Of a DNA stretch of 64,000 bases, positions 62,120 through 64,000 are shown piece after piece. Positions within the stretch are counted from its first letter, which is position 1. Every line of letters starts with the position of its first letter. A program made the position numbers and the translations under genes. Below the pieces are notes generated by a model. It was not told the DNA's origin and made no database searches. It saw only the letters and a list, made by a program, of their open reading frames with translations. This DNA comes from Muribaculaceae bacterium (lineage in GTDB: Bacteria; Bacteroidota; Bacteroidia; Bacteroidales; Muribaculaceae). The stretch lies in the NCBI GenBank assembly GCA_022510425.1, contig JAFLTO010000001.1, positions 62,001 through 126,000 on the forward strand, written 5' to 3'.

Positions 62120-64000
62120 ACTCTTTGAACTTGTTTCACACCTTTCACGGTTGTAATCTTTTTTACCAATCCGTTAAGTTTCTTGATATCTTTTACAGCT
62201 ACTACTAAAACTCCTTGGAAAGTTCCGTCATTACTGTCAACCGAAATATTTCTTAAATTGACACCGTTTTCTTTAGATATTACAGAAGTTATATTTGCAA
62301 CAATACCGATATCATCTTTTCCGGTAATTTTCAAAGTTGCCGGAAGCATATCTCCGTCTACTCCGCTCCATGTGGCATTGATGATGCGATAAGGATATCT
62401 TTCTCTGATATTATTTGCGTTAGGACAATCTTTACGATGAATTTTTACCGTTCCGTCAGAAGATATGAAACCAAAAACCTCATCTCCATAGATAGGGTTA
62501 CAGCATTTGGCATATTTATAACTTAACCCATTAATACTTTTGTCCCCTATTTTAATAATCTCTTCAGACTCCTCTGAATGTGAGTTATCCTGCAACTGGA
62601 AACCCTCGGCCGAAACTCTGGTTGATTCATTTTTTGGTCGTGTTTCATCCAGATATGTTGAGAGGAACTTTCCAGGATCGATTTTACCATCGGCCATATC
62701 CGCGAAAAAGTCATTGGCATGTTTATATCCGTTTTTCGCAAGATACTTCATGAAAACAGATTCTTCTATTTCAACTTTTCTGTTTTTTGCTCTTCGGTTG
62801 AAAAGCTCTTTTCCTAAGTCGGCCTTGCGGATTGTTTCCTCATTAAGAGTCTGTTTAATTTTGTTTCTTGCCTTAGAGGAAACTACAATATTTAGCCAGT
62901 CTTTCTTTGGGGATTGGGTTGTAGAAGTAAGGATTTCAACAGTATCCCCATTAGAAATTTTATAAGTTATCTTACGGTGTTGTCCATTGACAACTCCACC
63001 GGTACAATGAGCACCTACATTAGAATGGATCAGAAACGCAAAATCAAGCACTGTTGCTCCGGCAGGCAGTCTGAAAAGATCACCTTTTGGAGTGAATGCA
63101 AAGACTTCCTTTCCATACACATCCTTCTTCATATCTTTCATCAGCTGCATTGGACCCGACTCGGCTGTCTCAAGAATGTCTCGTATATTGTTCATCCATT
63201 GATCGGAGGAATCGCCTTTCACCCCTTTATATCTCCAATGTGCAGCAAGTCCCTTTTCAGCCACAAGATCCATCCTTTTAGTGCGGAATTGCACCTCCAC
63301 CCATTTTGAATCAGGTCCCATCACCGTGGCATGAAGACTTTCATACCCATTACTTTTAGGTATAGTGATCCAATCTCTCATACGGGCCGGATTTGCTGTA
63401 TACATATCGGCCAAAATTGAATAAGCAAGCCAACAATCACTCTTCTCTTTCTCAAGAGGGGTGTCTATAATCACACGTATTGCAAAGAGATCGTAGATGC
63501 CGGGTAAATCCACCTTCTGTTTCTTCATCTTGTTCCAAATGGAAGAAATAGATTTGGTACGACCCTTAATATCGAAAGTTATGCCGGCAACCTCCAGTTT
63601 TTCCTTCACAGGATCGATGAAAGCCTTTATATATGCGTCTCTTTCTCTTTTTGTTGCGTTTAATTTTTTTGCAATTTGGGTATAGATTTCCCGATTAGTA
63701 TATTTTAAAGATAAATCTTCAAGTTCGCTTTTAATCTTATATAAACCGAGCCTATGAGCAAGCTGTGCATAAAGATAATTTGCCTCAAAAGCCACATCTC
63801 TTACCCAATTGTCGTCAGGATGATTGTTGATCATTCTCATCAGGGCAAGATTCCTAACAATCATTATTATGATAACTCGAATATCATCGGCTAAAGCTAA
63901 CAAAAGCCCCCGAAAGTTATCCTGGTTTACAACATTGTTTTTGTTAGAAAACCTATCTACCGACTCAAGGCCGGTTAATAATCCTGCAATATCTTCTCCC
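62116..64000 (-). CDS. RelA/SpoT (p)ppGpp synthetase, 5' end outside window
   Basis: At least 627 codons, open to the right edge. In order: the end of an HD domain, the synthetase domain (GRTKSISSIWNKM, LPGIYDLFAIRVI, RDWITIPKSNGYESLHATV, EVQFRTKRMDLVAEKGLAAHW), a TGS domain (VFAFTPKGDLFRLPAGATVLDFAFLIHS), a zinc-finger/CC region (KCCNPIYGDEV) and a C-terminal ACT domain. The visible HD part reads ADDIRVIIIMIVRNLALMRM where active hydrolases have ED..K and DRLHNMRT, so hydrolysis is doubtful, while the synthetase looks complete. A TTG at 63903 opens an inner frame but is not the real start. Confidence 0.93.
   Translation of the reverse strand, partial: GEDIAGLLTGLESVDRFSNKNNVVNQDNFRGLLLALADDIRVIIIMIVRNLALMRMINNHPDDNWVRDVAFEANYLYAQLAHRLGLYKIKSELEDLSLKYTNREIYTQIAKKLNATKRERDAYIKAFIDPVKEKLEVAGITFDIKGRTKSISSIWNKMKKQKVDLPGIYDLFAIRVIIDTPLEKEKSDCWLAYSILADMYTANPARMRDWITIPKSNGYESLHATVMGPDSKWVEVQFRTKRMDLVAEKGLAAHWRYKGVKGDSSDQWMNNIRDILETAESGPMQLMKDMKKDVYGKEVFAFTPKGDLFRLPAGATVLDFAFLIHSNVGAHCTGGVVNGQHRKITYKISNGDTVEILTSTTQSPKKDWLNIVVSSKARNKIKQTLNEETIRKADLGKELFNRRAKNRKVEIEESVFMKYLAKNGYKHANDFFADMADGKIDPGKFLSTYLDETRPKNESTRVSAEGFQLQDNSHSEESEEIIKIGDKSINGLSYKYAKCCNPIYGDEVFGFISSDGTVKIHRKDCPNANNIRERYPYRIINATWSGVDGDMLPATLKITGKDDIGIVANITSVISKENGVNLRNISVDSNDGTFQGVLVVAVKDIKKLNGLVKKITTVKGVKQVQRV

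Noticed and set aside
62540-62965. 141-codon plus-strand frame inside relA
   Set aside because: Antisense shadow of the TGS/ACT region.

Overview
This 64 kb window is chromosomal DNA of a member of the Bacteroidota, order Bacteroidales; Muribaculaceae is my best guess at family, but that is an inference. The order rests on many lineage-typical genes (DUF4492 beside cydAB, DUF4270, DUF4301, DUF4494, DUF4923, DUF6150, DUF6377, split gcvPA/gcvPB, the short starch-synthase-like protein), on promoters matching the Bacteroidetes form (TTTG, about 19-20 nt, TAnnTTTG), and on weak or absent Shine-Dalgarno sequences. The DNA is AT-rich and densely coding. Most of it is housekeeping.

Layout. 1-5.6 kb: a glycine-cleavage operon on the minus strand (gcvT, gcvH, gcvPA, gcvPB, lpd; lpd is cut by the window edge). 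5.7-10.2 kb: glgB, DUF4923 and a DUF6377 membrane regulator, also minus. 10.4-15.3 kb: a WecA/MraY-like phosphoglycosyltransferase, a DegT-type aminotransferase and a patatin/outer-membrane-barrel protein (surface-glycan and envelope genes). 15.2-20.2 kb: apbE, a DJ-1-like gene, a YigZ-like gene, a YjjG-like HAD phosphatase, a 29-residue basic ribosomal-type protein and rng. 20.1-25.7 kb: DUF4492-cydA-cydB-chromate transporter halves-folC on the minus strand. 25.9-32.7 kb: DUF4494, a YggS-like gene, an MFS transporter, a lipoprotein, tRNA-Pro, holB, a nucleotidyltransferase and galE. 32.8-35.3 kb: panC-panD-ffh (minus). 35.5-41.6 kb: the starch-synthase-like gene, DUF4270, capA-like, ABC-F and a serine-less alpha/beta hydrolase. 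41.7-44.3 kb: Dabb, ridA, tRNA-Thr and gdhA with an unusually structured upstream region. 44.5-54.9 kb: M23-like, dxr, rseP, an rRNA methyltransferase, DPP III, an ABC exporter pair and htrA. 55.2-57.9 kb: a Ca2+ P-type ATPase. 57.9-59.1 kb: the only accessory-looking stretch, ending at tRNA-Ser. 59.3-64 kb: a low-molecular-weight tyrosine phosphatase, DUF4301, a lipoprotein and a RelA/SpoT protein cut by the right edge.

No CRISPR array, intact transposon, phage or defence island is visible. The best leads are: (i) mutually exclusive stems in the gdhA leader, with a separate terminator-ended candidate RNA just upstream of the gdhA promoter; (ii) a hydrolase whose nucleophile motif reads GDGAG instead of GDSAG; (iii) nucleotidyltransferase-like motifs in DUF4301; (iv) a glycogen branching enzyme operon carrying a membrane HTH regulator; (v) gene debris next to tRNA-Ser. 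Starts were moved to ATG where a longer frame opened on an implausible TTG; four genes still seem to need TTG.
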